NCBI GenBank assembly: GCA_942493375.1
Contig: OW818698.1
Location: 2,666,001-2,730,000 of the forward strand
Direction of reading: 5' to 3'
DNA from: G942493375 sp942493375
Lineage (GTDB): Bacteria; Armatimonadota; UBA5829
DNA length: 64,000 bases
Within the stretch, counting starts at the first letter, position 1. Each line of letters begins with the position of its first letter. The position numbers and the translations under genes are program-made. Below are positions 8,994 to 18,012 of this stretch, piece after piece. Below the pieces are notes generated by a model that was not told where the DNA came from, searched no databases, and worked only from the letters and a program-made list of their open reading frames with translations.

Positions 8994-9761
8994 CTATCTG
9001 ATGTCGCCTTTTGTTATCGGTAGATACTCAGCAATCCCCTCAGCCAAAGCCTCAGCCATCTTCTGCTGGCCTTCATCTGATCCGATAAACCTGGCATCAG
9101 ACTTGTTACTTAGAAATACCATTTCGACTGTTACAGCCGGAACTTTACTGTATATCGAACCAGTCAATGCGCCCTGCATTTTGCCTATTTTGGTTGAAGT
9201 GTCCCCTTTGACTCCATTGTCTCGCAGGACACCTTTGAGTTTTGGCTGCATTCCTTGATGAATGGCCTTTGCTGCAGTAGAACTGGATATGATGACAGAC
9301 TGAGATGGTCCGACTTTCCCGTTTTTCTTTCCCTGCCTGTTTGGATAATAAAGTGTATACCCGCTGCCTCTGCCGGTATCGCAGTGCAGACGTATAAGGA
9401 GGGATGCTTTGCATTCGTTGGCAATCTCTGCGCGGTGCTTGTTGGTCACTCGCTCAATAAGTGTAGTTTTTGTGCATTTGACTGTATAGCCCTTCGTCAC
9501 CAGGTTTTGTATAAGATATTTTGCCACTTTCCAATTTAGGACAACTTCCTGTTGACCGTTTTGCACGGTGCGTCCGGCGCTGACTTCAGATGGATGCCCA
9601 GGATCAACACATATTGTGATGGGATGAGTTGCAGCGGTTGGACCTGTCAATGCAGGCTGAGGCAGGTTGAGAGATATACAAATGACAAGCAAAACGCCAA
9701 TAAGTATACTTACTGGCGTGCAGGAATGTTTATATCTAGATGGAATCATCAACTCATCCAC
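8994..9761 (-). CDS. N-acetylmuramoyl-L-alanine amidase (Amidase_3)
   Basis: 255 residues. An N-terminal hydrophobic segment (about 17-33) is a signal peptide or anchor. The catalytic domain shows the zinc-site pattern of Amidase_3: ICVDPGHP (His), a conserved Glu in GQQEVVLNW, LLIRLHCD (His), and the C-terminal VEMVFLSNKSDARF with the catalytic Glu. It hydrolyses the amide bond between MurNAc and the stem peptide in peptidoglycan, outside the cytoplasmic membrane, and has roles in cell separation or wall turnover. It starts three bases after the stop of a DUF2007 gene, so the three genes probably form an operon. ATG 9749 is an alternative start. Confidence 0.9.
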   Translation of the reverse strand: MDELMIPSRYKHSCTPVSILIGVLLVICISLNLPQPALTGPTAATHPITICVDPGHPSEVSAGRTVQNGQQEVVLNWKVAKYLIQNLVTKGYTVKCTKTTLIERVTNKHRAEIANECKASLLIRLHCDTGRGSGYTLYYPNRQGKKNGKVGPSQSVIISSSTAAKAIHQGMQPKLKGVLRDNGVKGDTSTKIGKMQGALTGSIYSKVPAVTVEMVFLSNKSDARFIGSDEGQQKMAEALAEGIAEYLPITKGDIR

Positions 9762-9764
9762 GTA

Positions 9765-10049
9765 TTATTTTGCTTCCTCTGACATTACATCCTCAGGAAC
9801 TCCAGCCATATAAGCACTGATTATTTCACGGCATTGATTGGCATACTCTGCCGGCGCTGCTATGTCACCCCAATCATATTTTTTCCCGAAGAACCGTCCT
9901 ATAGCCCCTGCATTACTGCGCTTCCGGGGTTTCATCACTGACGGAATACCTTCTGCAACCAGAAAACTTTGAACCAGATCTGCAGTGATCTGATCCGGTG
10001 CCTGGAAAACAACCTCCAGGTCTTCACTCAACTTATTTTCTCTGACCAT
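9765..10049 (-). CDS. DUF2007 putative signal-transducing protein
   Basis: 94 residues from ATG 10049 (GGAG nine bases upstream). The pattern VVFQAPDQITADLVQSFL-VAEGIPSVM matches DUF2007, a small ferredoxin-like fold annotated as a putative prokaryotic signal-transducing protein of unknown function. It is soluble and cytoplasmic. It is a tandem paralogue of the gene at 10078-10356 and precedes the amidase gene. An upstream in-frame TTG (10064) is a less likely start. Confidence 0.75.
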   Translation of the reverse strand: MVRENKLSEDLEVVFQAPDQITADLVQSFLVAEGIPSVMKPRKRSNAGAIGRFFGKKYDWGDIAAPAEYANQCREIISAYMAGVPEDVMSEEAK

Positions 10050-10077
10050 ATAAATATACTCCAATAATATTACAAAG

Positions 10078-10356
10078 TTATTTTGTCTCTTCTTGTTCCG
10101 GGTCTTCCGGAACTCCTGCCAAATAGGCTTGAATCAATTCCATGCTGCGGTCGGCATACTCTTCAGGCACTATAACATCACCCCAGTAGCCTTCACCGGC
10201 TTCCATTATTCCATCCATCCACGGTACCATCCTGGACTCAATTATCGATGGAATACCCTCACTTACCAATAAGCCATGCACAAGATCCGCTGTGTATTCG
10301 TTTGGTGCCTGTAGGACAACCACCAGGTTCTCGCCCTGCCCCTGTTCTCTGTTCAT
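10078..10356 (-). CDS. DUF2007 putative signal-transducing protein, paralogue
   Basis: 92 residues from ATG 10356. It shares the fold pattern and many residues with the next gene (VVLQAPNEYTADLVHGLL-VSEGIPSII; WGDVIVPEEYAD; IQAYLAGVPED), so the two arose by tandem duplication. The middle loop differs most (MVPWMDGIMEAGEGY versus KRSNAGAIGRFFGKKY), which suggests different ligands or partners. Function unknown. Confidence 0.75.
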   Translation of the reverse strand: MNREQGQGENLVVVLQAPNEYTADLVHGLLVSEGIPSIIESRMVPWMDGIMEAGEGYWGDVIVPEEYADRSMELIQAYLAGVPEDPEQEETK

Positions 10357-10512
10357 ATCATTCACCTTGCCAAGTTATGATAACTACCTCGAACACTATA
10401 CATCACCTCCAACTTAATAGGCAATTACAGCCAACAAAAGCAGGAGAATCCACCTCAAGGCTAGTATTCTCTTAAAGACAAGTCTGCAACTCCTTACATT
10501 TCAGAAGGGAAT

Positions 10513-11391
10513 ATGTCCATGTCTGAACCAAATAAAACTCTTCGCATACTATCTATAGGCGCTCATCCTGCTGATGTCTTTGACCAGTCCGGGGGGACGA
10601 TGGCCCACCATGCCCAGCGGGGCGACTATGTTGCGTGTATTGTCTTAACCCATGGAGCGCGTGTCCACGACAAGGTTATCAGCGATTCCATGTTCCACCG
10701 TGATCAGGTACCGGTCGGTGATGAACTGACAGCAATGATGGCGGAGCGTTCGGATGTAAAAGCCGAGGAAGTCCGGAAAGCCTGCCGGATTCTTGGGTTT
10801 GAAGATGTATATTTCTTTGGCGCAGATGATGCCGTTCTATTGGTAACTGAGAGTGCTGTAAAGCGCCTTGCTGCAATGATCCGAGAGATCAAGCCAGATA
10901 TCATATTGACCCATTTTCCTCAGGAGAATGATGCATTCACCAATCCGCATGCAATAGCTGGCCAGATCACGTTGCATGCAATCAGTTATGCAGCCAGCGT
11001 TGACCCGACTGACAATCGGCCACCGCATCGTGTAGCACAGGTGTTCTTCTTTGGTGAAGGTGCTGCGGGTGTACGTCGCCAGTTGTGGGATACTAATGGC
11101 GGATACTACAATGATGTCTTTATCGACACGACTGATGTTATTGAAAAGAAACTGGAAGCACTAGACTGCCTGGTCAGCCAGGGATATGCCGGAGCATATG
11201 TTCGCAAGCGTATCGAAGCCAGTGATGGCGCATTCGGTGTGGCTGGAGGCGTATCATATGCTGAGGGTTTTATCTCAATGAACGCCGAGACCCGATATTA
11301 TCTCCCATTAACTGAATATGCGTTAAAACGGGCACATTCATCTGACCATGAGAATATAATGAATCTTAGCACACGTATAGATACTGATTAA
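10513..11391 (+). CDS. PIG-L family deacetylase-like protein with altered active-site motif
   Basis: 292 residues, no signal peptide. The N-terminal Rossmann strand RILSIGAHPAD corresponds to the zinc-binding motif AHPDD of PIG-L/LmbE N-deacetylases, and the second zinc histidine is probably that of NPHAIAGQITLHAI. In the canonical motif the first Asp is the general base; here it is Ala (residue 20), while the zinc His and second Asp remain. Typical members remove acetyl from GlcNAc moieties of small molecules or glycans. With this substitution it may be inactive, use another base, or do a different reaction. SD-like AGAAGGG precedes ATG 10513; ATG 10519 is possible. Confidence 0.8.
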   Translation: MSMSEPNKTLRILSIGAHPADVFDQSGGTMAHHAQRGDYVACIVLTHGARVHDKVISDSMFHRDQVPVGDELTAMMAERSDVKAEEVRKACRILGFEDVYFFGADDAVLLVTESAVKRLAAMIREIKPDIILTHFPQENDAFTNPHAIAGQITLHAISYAASVDPTDNRPPHRVAQVFFFGEGAAGVRRQLWDTNGGYYNDVFIDTTDVIEKKLEALDCLVSQGYAGAYVRKRIEASDGAFGVAGGVSYAEGFISMNAETRYYLPLTEYALKRAHSSDHENIMNLSTRIDTD

Positions 11392-11399
11392 TATGAAAA

Positions 11400-11500
11400 A
11401 GTTCAGTCTACTGTGAACAGACCTAAAGTCCGTTCGTGCTGAGTAGCGCAAAGCGCGTATCGAAGTATGAATGGACTTTAAATTCTCACAAAACTGAACT
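11400..11500. repeat. repeat family C, copy 1
   Basis: About 100 bp bounded by AGTTCAG and CTGAACT. It contains a long imperfect hairpin (GTCCGTTCGTGCT paired with AGTATGAATGGAC, several pairs being G-U in RNA). A nearly identical copy in opposite orientation is at 19412-19497. It fills the gap between the PIG-L-like gene and the next glycosidase gene. Confidence 0.8.
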
Positions 11501-11533
11501 GTTAATATGAGACTTGACGGAAGGTTATTAACA

Positions 11534-13633
11534 ATGTGGTATGACAAGAGTTTTAGACGCAATCTTATAGACATGCACATCCCAGATTGGGATGAGCGGT
11601 TTATGTCGAAGTTCGACCCCAGGGCATACGCTGAATTGATCGAGCTTGGACATATTGATACTACGTATATATATGCTGGTTCCTGTCTGGGCAACTGCTA
11701 CTGGCCCACTGAAGTTGGTCACATGCATGCCGGACTCAAAGGCAGAGATATCATCGGCGAGACCATTGAGGAGTGCAATAAGCGTGACATTCGGGTTGTG
11801 CTCTATTTCAATATCTGGTCCCTGTGGGCATATGAGAACTATCCTGACTGGAGAATTGTAGCCCCGAGCGGTAAAGGAACAGCCGACTATCTCTGGACAC
11901 CAGGCCATTACGGAGTACTCTGCCCGAACTCACCATATCGGGACTATGTTGTAGCGCAGATAGAAGACATGTGCAAGAAGTATGAGTTCGTTGGTATGTG
12001 GTTTGATATGAACTTCTGGCCTTATACTGTCTGCTATTGCCGTCACTGTGCAAACCGGTGGGCTGAGGAAGTCGGCGGATTGATCCCCAGGACTATCGAC
12101 TGGAACGACCCAACCTGGCTGAAATATCAACAAAAGCGCGAAGAATGGCTGGCAGAGTTTACAACGTTACTCACCGATACCGCCAAGCGTGCAAAACCAG
12201 GCCTCAGCGTCTGCCATCAGTCCGGTCTGTGTGCTACAGACTGGACAAGCGGACCATCACAGGCCTATTTCGAAGCAGTAGATTATCTGGGAGGGGACTT
12301 CTACAGAGGGTTTGTAGACCATACATTCATCTGCCGGATGCTTTATAATCTGACTCAGAAACTACCGTACGACTACATGGAATCCCGCTGCCCTGACCTA
12401 AGCGAACACACTACAGCTCAGGAATATGAGCGTATTTACACCCACTTCTGCCTGACCCTCGCCCACAACGGTGCAAACTTCCTCATAGATGCCATCGACC
12501 CCGAAGGCACACTCGACCGTCGAGTATATGAGAGCCTTGGCAAGACCTATCGTGACCTGGAAAAATATGAAAAATACCTGGACCCGAATAGCAGTCTCTG
12601 CCAGGATGTCGTGATATATTTCAATTTCAACTCACTGCACGATCCGGCAAAAAGCGGTATTGAAATCACCGACCAAATGGGTGAGTTCTCTCAGGTTGCC
12701 ACGATGTCCAACATAGGCCGTATGCTGCTCAACTCTCATATCCCTTATGGTGTCGTGACAGAAAAAAACCTGCAGCAGCTCAATCAGTTCAAAGTCATTA
12801 TTCTCCCGGATTTTGTGATTTTGAGTAAGGAAGAAGCTGAAGCTATCGCTGCGTTCGTCAAAGCTGGTGGTGGATTGTATGTATCCAAAGGCTCAGGCAT
12901 ATTCAAATCTGGCCAGTGTCCTGAAGCCGCCAGGATCATCTCGGAGGTTCTGGGTGTATCGATCGAAGGTGAAACAGTTGAAAGCATCAGCTACATAGCG
13001 CCGACCGAAAATGGCAAGCAGATTCTAAGCGATCACACTGCTGCCTATCCTATGGCCCTGCACAGCACTCAGCTCAAGGTCAGTATTACAGATGACGCAA
13101 CCGTGTTGGCTACAACTACCTTAACCTACACCGATCCGGCAGATCACTCGAGATTCGCATCCGCCATCAGTAATCCACCCGGAGAATCCACAAACAATCC
13201 CGCAATGACTATAAATACATATGGCAAGGGAAAAGCGATGTTCGTAGCTGGAGCGATTGAATATGCCAAATACGAACAACAAAGGCTGGCGTTTATCAGG
13301 ATGATAGAAGCTGTATTGCCAACAGCATACGACCTGCAGACTGATGCCCCAAAAGTCGTCCAGGTCACTGCCGCATACCACGATGGCAGCAAAGTTGGTC
13401 CCGGTATAGCTAAGCGCTGCGTAGTAAACCTGGTCAACTGCCCGGATATCCTACCGGCAATACCGGTAGCTGAGATAACTATCCGAATAAGACCGGAGAT
13501 TATGGGCAATATGAAAGTAACGAAGCTTCCTGAGGAGCAGGTTGTTGAGCACTCTATCGATGGTGATTACATTGTATTCACAGCGACTAATCTGCAAGTA
13601 TTTGGGATGTACGCTGTAGATACCATTATCTGA
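11534..13633 (+). CDS. glycosidase-like protein (GHL6-type barrel plus GATase-like domain)
   Basis: 699 residues from ATG 11534, preferred over ATG 11507 because GGAAGG lies nine bases upstream. No signal peptide, so probably cytoplasmic. Residues about 1-340 form a TIM barrel resembling Pfam GHL6/alpha-L-fucosidase-like enzymes: GMWFDMNFWPYTVCYCRHC, with Asp at a strand end and a Cys cluster, then LSVCHQSG. Residues about 370-600 resemble the trimerisation (GATase-like) domain of GH42 enzymes (VIILPDFVILSKEEA, FVKAGGGLYVSKGSG). The C-terminal beta domain (about 600-699) ends ATNLQVFGMYAVDTI. The substrate is unknown; fucosides or galactosides are reasonable candidates. Confidence 0.75.
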   Translation: MWYDKSFRRNLIDMHIPDWDERFMSKFDPRAYAELIELGHIDTTYIYAGSCLGNCYWPTEVGHMHAGLKGRDIIGETIEECNKRDIRVVLYFNIWSLWAYENYPDWRIVAPSGKGTADYLWTPGHYGVLCPNSPYRDYVVAQIEDMCKKYEFVGMWFDMNFWPYTVCYCRHCANRWAEEVGGLIPRTIDWNDPTWLKYQQKREEWLAEFTTLLTDTAKRAKPGLSVCHQSGLCATDWTSGPSQAYFEAVDYLGGDFYRGFVDHTFICRMLYNLTQKLPYDYMESRCPDLSEHTTAQEYERIYTHFCLTLAHNGANFLIDAIDPEGTLDRRVYESLGKTYRDLEKYEKYLDPNSSLCQDVVIYFNFNSLHDPAKSGIEITDQMGEFSQVATMSNIGRMLLNSHIPYGVVTEKNLQQLNQFKVIILPDFVILSKEEAEAIAAFVKAGGGLYVSKGSGIFKSGQCPEAARIISEVLGVSIEGETVESISYIAPTENGKQILSDHTAAYPMALHSTQLKVSITDDATVLATTTLTYTDPADHSRFASAISNPPGESTNNPAMTINTYGKGKAMFVAGAIEYAKYEQQRLAFIRMIEAVLPTAYDLQTDAPKVVQVTAAYHDGSKVGPGIAKRCVVNLVNCPDILPAIPVAEITIRIRPEIMGNMKVTKLPEEQVVEHSIDGDYIVFTATNLQVFGMYAVDTII

Positions 13634-13643
13634 GGAGAAGTCT

Positions 13644-13760
13644 TGTCATTCTGAACCAACTCTGTCATTCTGAATGCAATGAAGAATCTGCTTTTCTTTA
13701 CCAGCGCCGAGATTCTTCACTGCGTTCAGAATGACAATATTGTGTTCAGAACGACAATGT
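13644..13760. repeat. repeat family B, copy 1 (nested hairpin)
   Basis: The core 13663-13736 is an imperfect inverted repeat (TGTCATTCTGAATGCAATGA ... TTCAGAATGACA). It is flanked by further half-copies of GTCATTCTGAA on the left and TTCAGAACGACA on the right, giving a nested palindrome. It lies between convergent genes and could also terminate transcription. Related copies: 20216-20287 and 57917-57950. Confidence 0.75.
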
Positions 13761-13770
13761 TTTGATAGTA

Positions 13771-16041
13771 TTACTTGTGTAAACGCACGACTGCTGCTTC
13801 GTAAGCTGGTATTGATACATCCAACGTCGAACCGAGTTTCACAGGACTTGCCGTGCTCCATGCACCGTTTTTGTATTCGCTGCGATTGTATGCCCCGCCG
13901 ACTTTTAATCCCCAGTCTTTCGAATTAACAGGGATCGAAATGCTGGCTTCTTTATCAGTCACATTTACCATCACCATTCCAAAGTCACCATTTACAGCGC
14001 GGTAAGGTTGGCTGAAGACATCCGGCACAGTGGTCTTTTCCGATTTTCCTGACAGGAATGAGAACCAGTCATCCTGGTGGGTTGGCAGTGCGGATTTATC
14101 AATCGGACGCAGGAATTCTCCATACATCAGGAAGTCCAGATTCGCAAGCCTGAACTCTGCAAGCTTCTTCAGAAATCCCAGTTGCTGTTCACATGCAGGA
14201 TCCAACATATCCACATCGTGGCGACCAAACCAACCAAGCTGACGGCCGCGTACCAGGTTGTATCCGAGTTTGCCGGCGAATGTAGTCATTCTTTTGGACT
14301 CATCCGGCATCATAAAGACTCCCATTTCAATGCTGCAGTCTTTATACACACTCTGAAAAATCGGGAGACCGTTTTCATAATCATAGACATCTGAATGTCC
14401 TGAAAGAAAACCATCTACCGCTCCGATATAGTATTCACTGAGATTTTCGCCGAATATTGCCAGATCTTTTTTACCAGTCTCAGCCCTTATCCGCTGGGCT
14501 ATTAAGCGGGTGCCTTTCGCGTGATATGTGCCACCGTACGAAGCATGGTCATGATTTTTCGCATAACATAAATTCGGGTAGTTCACCAGCTCATCGAGAT
14601 AAACGCCATCAACATCATAGTCATCTACAACTTTTTTATACATACTGACAGCATAGTCCTGCCATCCCTTTGACCCACGACACATCTGGACCATTCTCTT
14701 GACTTCACCTGGATACTTTGGATTGGAAGTCGGTATATCCCAGAAATATTTGACTATTTCCCCTTTGACATCACGACATACCCAGTCTTCGGCTTTCAGT
14801 TCTTTCCATATTGGAAGCTGGGTTTCGAATAGATGCATGTTCATGTAAGGTATAGAACGGAGACCAACCAGTTTAGTTTTTTGTATCGTCTCTTTAAATG
14901 CGGGATCTGCAGGAAAATAATTGGGATAGTCGTGGTCGAAACGTGCGTCTTTCCACCAGCTGTACCAATGGTATGCAGATGTTTGTCCAAGTACATTATT
15001 AAACTTGCGGAACCATTCCGGACTACAGTTGGGAAGCCCATATATGCCGGAATTCCAGACCATTGTGTCTCTGAACCATTTCGAATACGGATCGGTGCTT
15101 TTGGTCAGCGGTTTCCATTGAGGGTTGCTCAGTGCCCATTCTCTATAAAGTTTTGCTGCATTATACCAGTCACCCTGGATCGGTCCACATGCTACCGAAT
15201 ATGGCAAACTCCATGAACTCACAGCATCAGACAGCTCAGGATAATGCATAATATACCAGCTGAAAGCTTTTCCCGATAATCTGGGTTCACAGGTAAATGT
15301 CTTTCGATACCCTTCAGCATCATACGATGATAAATATAAGCTGCCCTTGCCGATGCCATCACAGTATGTCAGTAACTGTAGAGTCATGCCGCCGCCAGGA
15401 TAGTTGGTCCATCCCTGGTTACAGACTAAGTTTGCGCGGGGATTATCTCGCTTAGTCCCACCATAGTAGGGAACTGCGATGTATTCCTTTTCATGCTTGT
15501 TTTTAACGCTGGTGCCAATGCCGGAGATGATGGGAAAATGGGTCTCGCCAAGTGCCACAGGTTGTGTCGAATCTATCTTCAAGCTCCATCTTGCCACTGA
15601 TTCATTCTTTGCCAGTGTAAGTGTAACGGTTACATTCATTGAGCTGCCGTTCTCATTGAGCTCACAGCCATCATAATGAAGAATCAGCTTGCTGCCACTC
15701 GAGGTAGCCAGCAATTCAGCGCGCTTCTTGCCGGCGGATTTACTCGATATAAGCCGAGGTTGATCTGTCAGGTAACTTGCCTGAGAGGCAAACGGCACAC
15801 CAACGGAGAAAACACCCTGTCCTGGCTCCTGAATATAAGAGATCCCCTGGCGTTTGTCCCGGATATCTACAAGGTCAAGAGTAGCTGCATTAAAGTAATA
15901 GCCAGCCTGATTGTTTTCAAGAGCAATACAGCTAATACCTTGAATAGTTGTCGGCTTATTCTTTTGAGGCGCTGCAAATGCTGCTACCGATACTACACAG
16001 ACAGCAAGAATTGTAATAATAAAAAGCTTTCTCACTATCAA
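13771..16041 (-). CDS. secreted DUF6259-type glycosidase
   Basis: 756 residues with a signal peptide (about 1-23, ending AFAAPQ). A beta-sandwich (about 35-260) is followed by a barrel with the DUF6259 hallmark GDWYNAAKLYREWAL. Likely catalytic acids lie in DVDGVYLDELVNYPN and LAIFGENLSEYYIGAVDGF. Members are uncharacterised relatives of endo-acting GH clans. The C-terminal beta domain (about 680-756) ends in VSIPAYEAAVVRL. The start is TTG 16041 with AAGGA upstream; the GTG two codons later is an alternative. It lies divergent from a prepilin gene. Exported to the periplasm or outside; substrate unknown. Confidence 0.8.
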   Translation of the reverse strand: MIVRKLFIITILAVCVVSVAAFAAPQKNKPTTIQGISCIALENNQAGYYFNAATLDLVDIRDKRQGISYIQEPGQGVFSVGVPFASQASYLTDQPRLISSKSAGKKRAELLATSSGSKLILHYDGCELNENGSSMNVTVTLTLAKNESVARWSLKIDSTQPVALGETHFPIISGIGTSVKNKHEKEYIAVPYYGGTKRDNPRANLVCNQGWTNYPGGGMTLQLLTYCDGIGKGSLYLSSYDAEGYRKTFTCEPRLSGKAFSWYIMHYPELSDAVSSWSLPYSVACGPIQGDWYNAAKLYREWALSNPQWKPLTKSTDPYSKWFRDTMVWNSGIYGLPNCSPEWFRKFNNVLGQTSAYHWYSWWKDARFDHDYPNYFPADPAFKETIQKTKLVGLRSIPYMNMHLFETQLPIWKELKAEDWVCRDVKGEIVKYFWDIPTSNPKYPGEVKRMVQMCRGSKGWQDYAVSMYKKVVDDYDVDGVYLDELVNYPNLCYAKNHDHASYGGTYHAKGTRLIAQRIRAETGKKDLAIFGENLSEYYIGAVDGFLSGHSDVYDYENGLPIFQSVYKDCSIEMGVFMMPDESKRMTTFAGKLGYNLVRGRQLGWFGRHDVDMLDPACEQQLGFLKKLAEFRLANLDFLMYGEFLRPIDKSALPTHQDDWFSFLSGKSEKTTVPDVFSQPYRAVNGDFGMVMVNVTDKEASISIPVNSKDWGLKVGGAYNRSEYKNGAWSTASPVKLGSTLDVSIPAYEAAVVRLHK

Positions 16042-16296
16042 TATCTGGTATTCCTTTTCAAATAAAATTTATGTGGGTTAGATTAGTATGAGTTAGTATA
16101 AGAATCCTGTCAATCAGTTCTACCTGACCTGTGATCCTCACAATAAAACATCCTCCCATTGTATTATTCAACTTGACTTTTTTATAATATTAGTCGTATT
16201 TATTTAACATATAACTACATGCACACTTGGAACATATCGGTTAAAGTTGTAGTCCAACACTTAAATACGCCTATAAGGCGAACGGAGGAACTACAA

Positions 16297-16971
16297 TTGA
16301 ACAGATTCAGCAAAAAAGGGTTTACTCTGATCGAACTGCTAGTTGTCATTGCCATCATAGCCATCTTAGCAGCAATTCTATTTCCAGTTTTTGCAAAAGC
16401 ACGTGAAAAGGCCAGACAATCAAGCTGCCAGTCAAACATGAAGCAGGTTGCCCTGGGAATCGGTATGTATGTCCAGGACTACGACGAAATGATGCCTGGT
16501 TTCGGAGATGGCGTTTGGACAGGAGATCCCGGTAGTATATCAGGTCTACTTAACCCTTATGTAAAGAACTACAAACTTTTCGAGTGCCCGTCTGCAGAAG
16601 CAAATGGTAATAACCCCATCAAGTGTGCATATTTCGTAAATGGAGTTATTGAACAGGCTGGTTATGCAGTCTCCTCTGCAGCTATTGCCAAGCCTGCCGC
16701 ACTAGTGTTGATGTCGGAATTCGGCTACAATGCCAGCGCAACATATCCCCGTCCCCACTACGCAGCTGCAGGTATAGGTGGGTATTATGGGTGGCCGGGC
16801 TCCAGCCTCCATAGTGGTGGCAGCAACTTCGCTTATGTTGATGGCCACATAAAGTGGACAAAGGAATCTGCTATGCACTCTGGTATGTGGGGCCTTTACA
16901 CTGAATTGGTTAATCACACTGAACTGGGAGTATATGCTGGCTACGGGTTTGTTGTTGACCTGAGCTGGTAA
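16297..16971 (+). CDS. H-X9-DG type prepilin-like secreted protein
   Basis: 224 residues from TTG 16297, chosen because GGAGG lies eight bases upstream and the leader is then the usual short basic MNRFSKKG; longer frames give an implausible leader. Cleavage motif G-F-T-L-I-E-L-L, hydrophobic helix VVIAIIAILAAILFPVFAK, then AREKARQSSCQSNMKQ. The C-terminal FAYVDGHIKWTKES is the H-X9-DG-type motif. It has the same length and layout as the prepilin at 7000-7674 and is divergent from a DUF6259 glycosidase, again linking this pilin type with a carbohydrate gene. A terminator-like hairpin follows. Confidence 0.9.
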   Translation: MNRFSKKGFTLIELLVVIAIIAILAAILFPVFAKAREKARQSSCQSNMKQVALGIGMYVQDYDEMMPGFGDGVWTGDPGSISGLLNPYVKNYKLFECPSAEANGNNPIKCAYFVNGVIEQAGYAVSSAAIAKPAALVLMSEFGYNASATYPRPHYAAAGIGGYYGWPGSSLHSGGSNFAYVDGHIKWTKESAMHSGMWGLYTELVNHTELGVYAGYGFVVDLSW

Positions 16972-16994
16972 GAGATTCTACCTAATATATGGAT

Positions 16995-17027
16995 ACAAGG
17001 CTCCGGGGTCTTACTCCGGAGCCTTGT
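16995..17027 (+). terminator. intrinsic-terminator-like hairpin after prepilin gene
   Basis: ACAAGGCTCCGG and CCGGAGCCTTGT are exact inverted repeats of 12 bp with a 9-base loop, starting 23 bp after the stop codon. The following T-run is weak (GTTAATG), so termination efficiency is uncertain. Confidence 0.65.
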
Positions 17028-17212
17028 TAATGACTAATCCGCATTATTTAGTTCCCCATTTCTAATGAAACTCATCTATTCAGATATCTGCGATACTTGC
17101 CGAACTGTATCAGTGAAAGTCTATAGATTACCCATAATATAATCAATTAATTATGCTACAATGAATTAGTTCCTGTAGTGTTTAGCTCTTTGCAATATAT
17201 GGTGAGTAAATC

Positions 17213-17578
17213 ATGGAGACTGTTAGTATATATAGCCAAACTCCAGAAATGGCGCTCAAAAATGCAGGATATGTCATTAATGACATTGCAGGTGTTCTGT
17301 CATACATCAAGGATGACATTGAACTGCTTAATGTGTTGTTACAGATCCCGGTTGTAGCATTGCATTATTTTAGTGAAACGTGCAGGCTAACTATTTATAT
17401 TCTCAACGATCCTGATTCAGCTGACTACGAGCAACTAGTTATTCGTATAGGGAGTCAATCGACTCCATCTCAGTTGTTTGCCAGTCTAAAACAAATGAAG
17501 CTGGAATGGGCTATGTATATAGATCCTAATATAATGCGCAAATTAACCTTGGGGATAGAGAGTCTACAATCAACATGA
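17213..17578 (+). CDS. small protein paired with a HEPN gene, function unknown
   Basis: 121 residues, no membrane segment or signal peptide. It contains DYEQLVIRIGSQSTPSQLFA followed by LKQMKLEWAMYI. This resembles the small acidic partner commonly encoded just before HEPN-domain genes, where a conserved pattern of length about 100-120 is seen. The stop TGA overlaps the ATG of the next (broken) HEPN frame (ATGA), a coupling typical of toxin-antitoxin-like pairs. I do not recognise a named family; an antidote or partner role is inference from position. Confidence 0.55.
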   Translation: METVSIYSQTPEMALKNAGYVINDIAGVLSYIKDDIELLNVLLQIPVVALHYFSETCRLTIYILNDPDSADYEQLVIRIGSQSTPSQLFASLKQMKLEWAMYIDPNIMRKLTLGIESLQST

Positions 17579-17952
17579 GCTCATTTGGTTGAAATGATTA
17601 CCTTGAACTAGCCAGGGAATTATCAACAGGCAGGCTCTCCGGACAATTTCCAGAAGCTAGATTTCGTTCAGCTATCAGCCGTGCATACTATAGCCAGTTT
17701 ATTAACGCACGAAACATTTTTGGCTACCCCTACCAAGGGCATGGAGAATTAGTCAAATCACTAGAAACACATCAAGATAGCAGAGTAGTATTGCTGGGTA
17801 GTGACTTGAAAACACTTATGGAACTGCGTCATAAAGCAGATTATGAGGAAAACATCAGTGATCCCAGTGGTGATTCCGAACTAGTCATTTTGACTGCCGA
17901 AGATATATCAAAGCGACTCAACATTTTAGGCTCAATATATCAGAACAAGTGA
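17575..17952 (+). pseudogene. HEPN-domain protein gene interrupted by an early TGA
   Basis: The frame starts ATG AGC TCA TTT GGT, meets TGA at 17590-17592, then stays open for 119 codons to TGA 17950. The readthrough product has the layout of a HEPN protein: NDYLELARELS, then RSAISRAYYSQFINARN, then LMELRHKADYEEN, which carries the conserved Arg and ADY of HEPN. Relatives usually have Trp near the TGA position (MSF-W-YL), so a TGG to TGA change is likely. No alternative start codon is near the break. HEPN proteins are RNase toxins or nucleotidyltransferase partners; this copy is probably dead. Confidence 0.65.
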
Positions 17953-17969
17953 TCAACAACAAACCATTA

Positions 17970-17998
17970 CCATCCCTCAGATAGTATTTGAGGGATGG
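17970..17998. terminator. hairpin between convergent genes
   Basis: CCATCCCTCA and TGAGGGATGG are exact inverted repeats of 10 bp with a 9-base loop, between the broken HEPN gene and the convergent gene ending at 18013. No strong T-run follows on either strand. Confidence 0.5.
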
Positions 17999-18012
17999 CA
18001 TACTGGCGTGGA

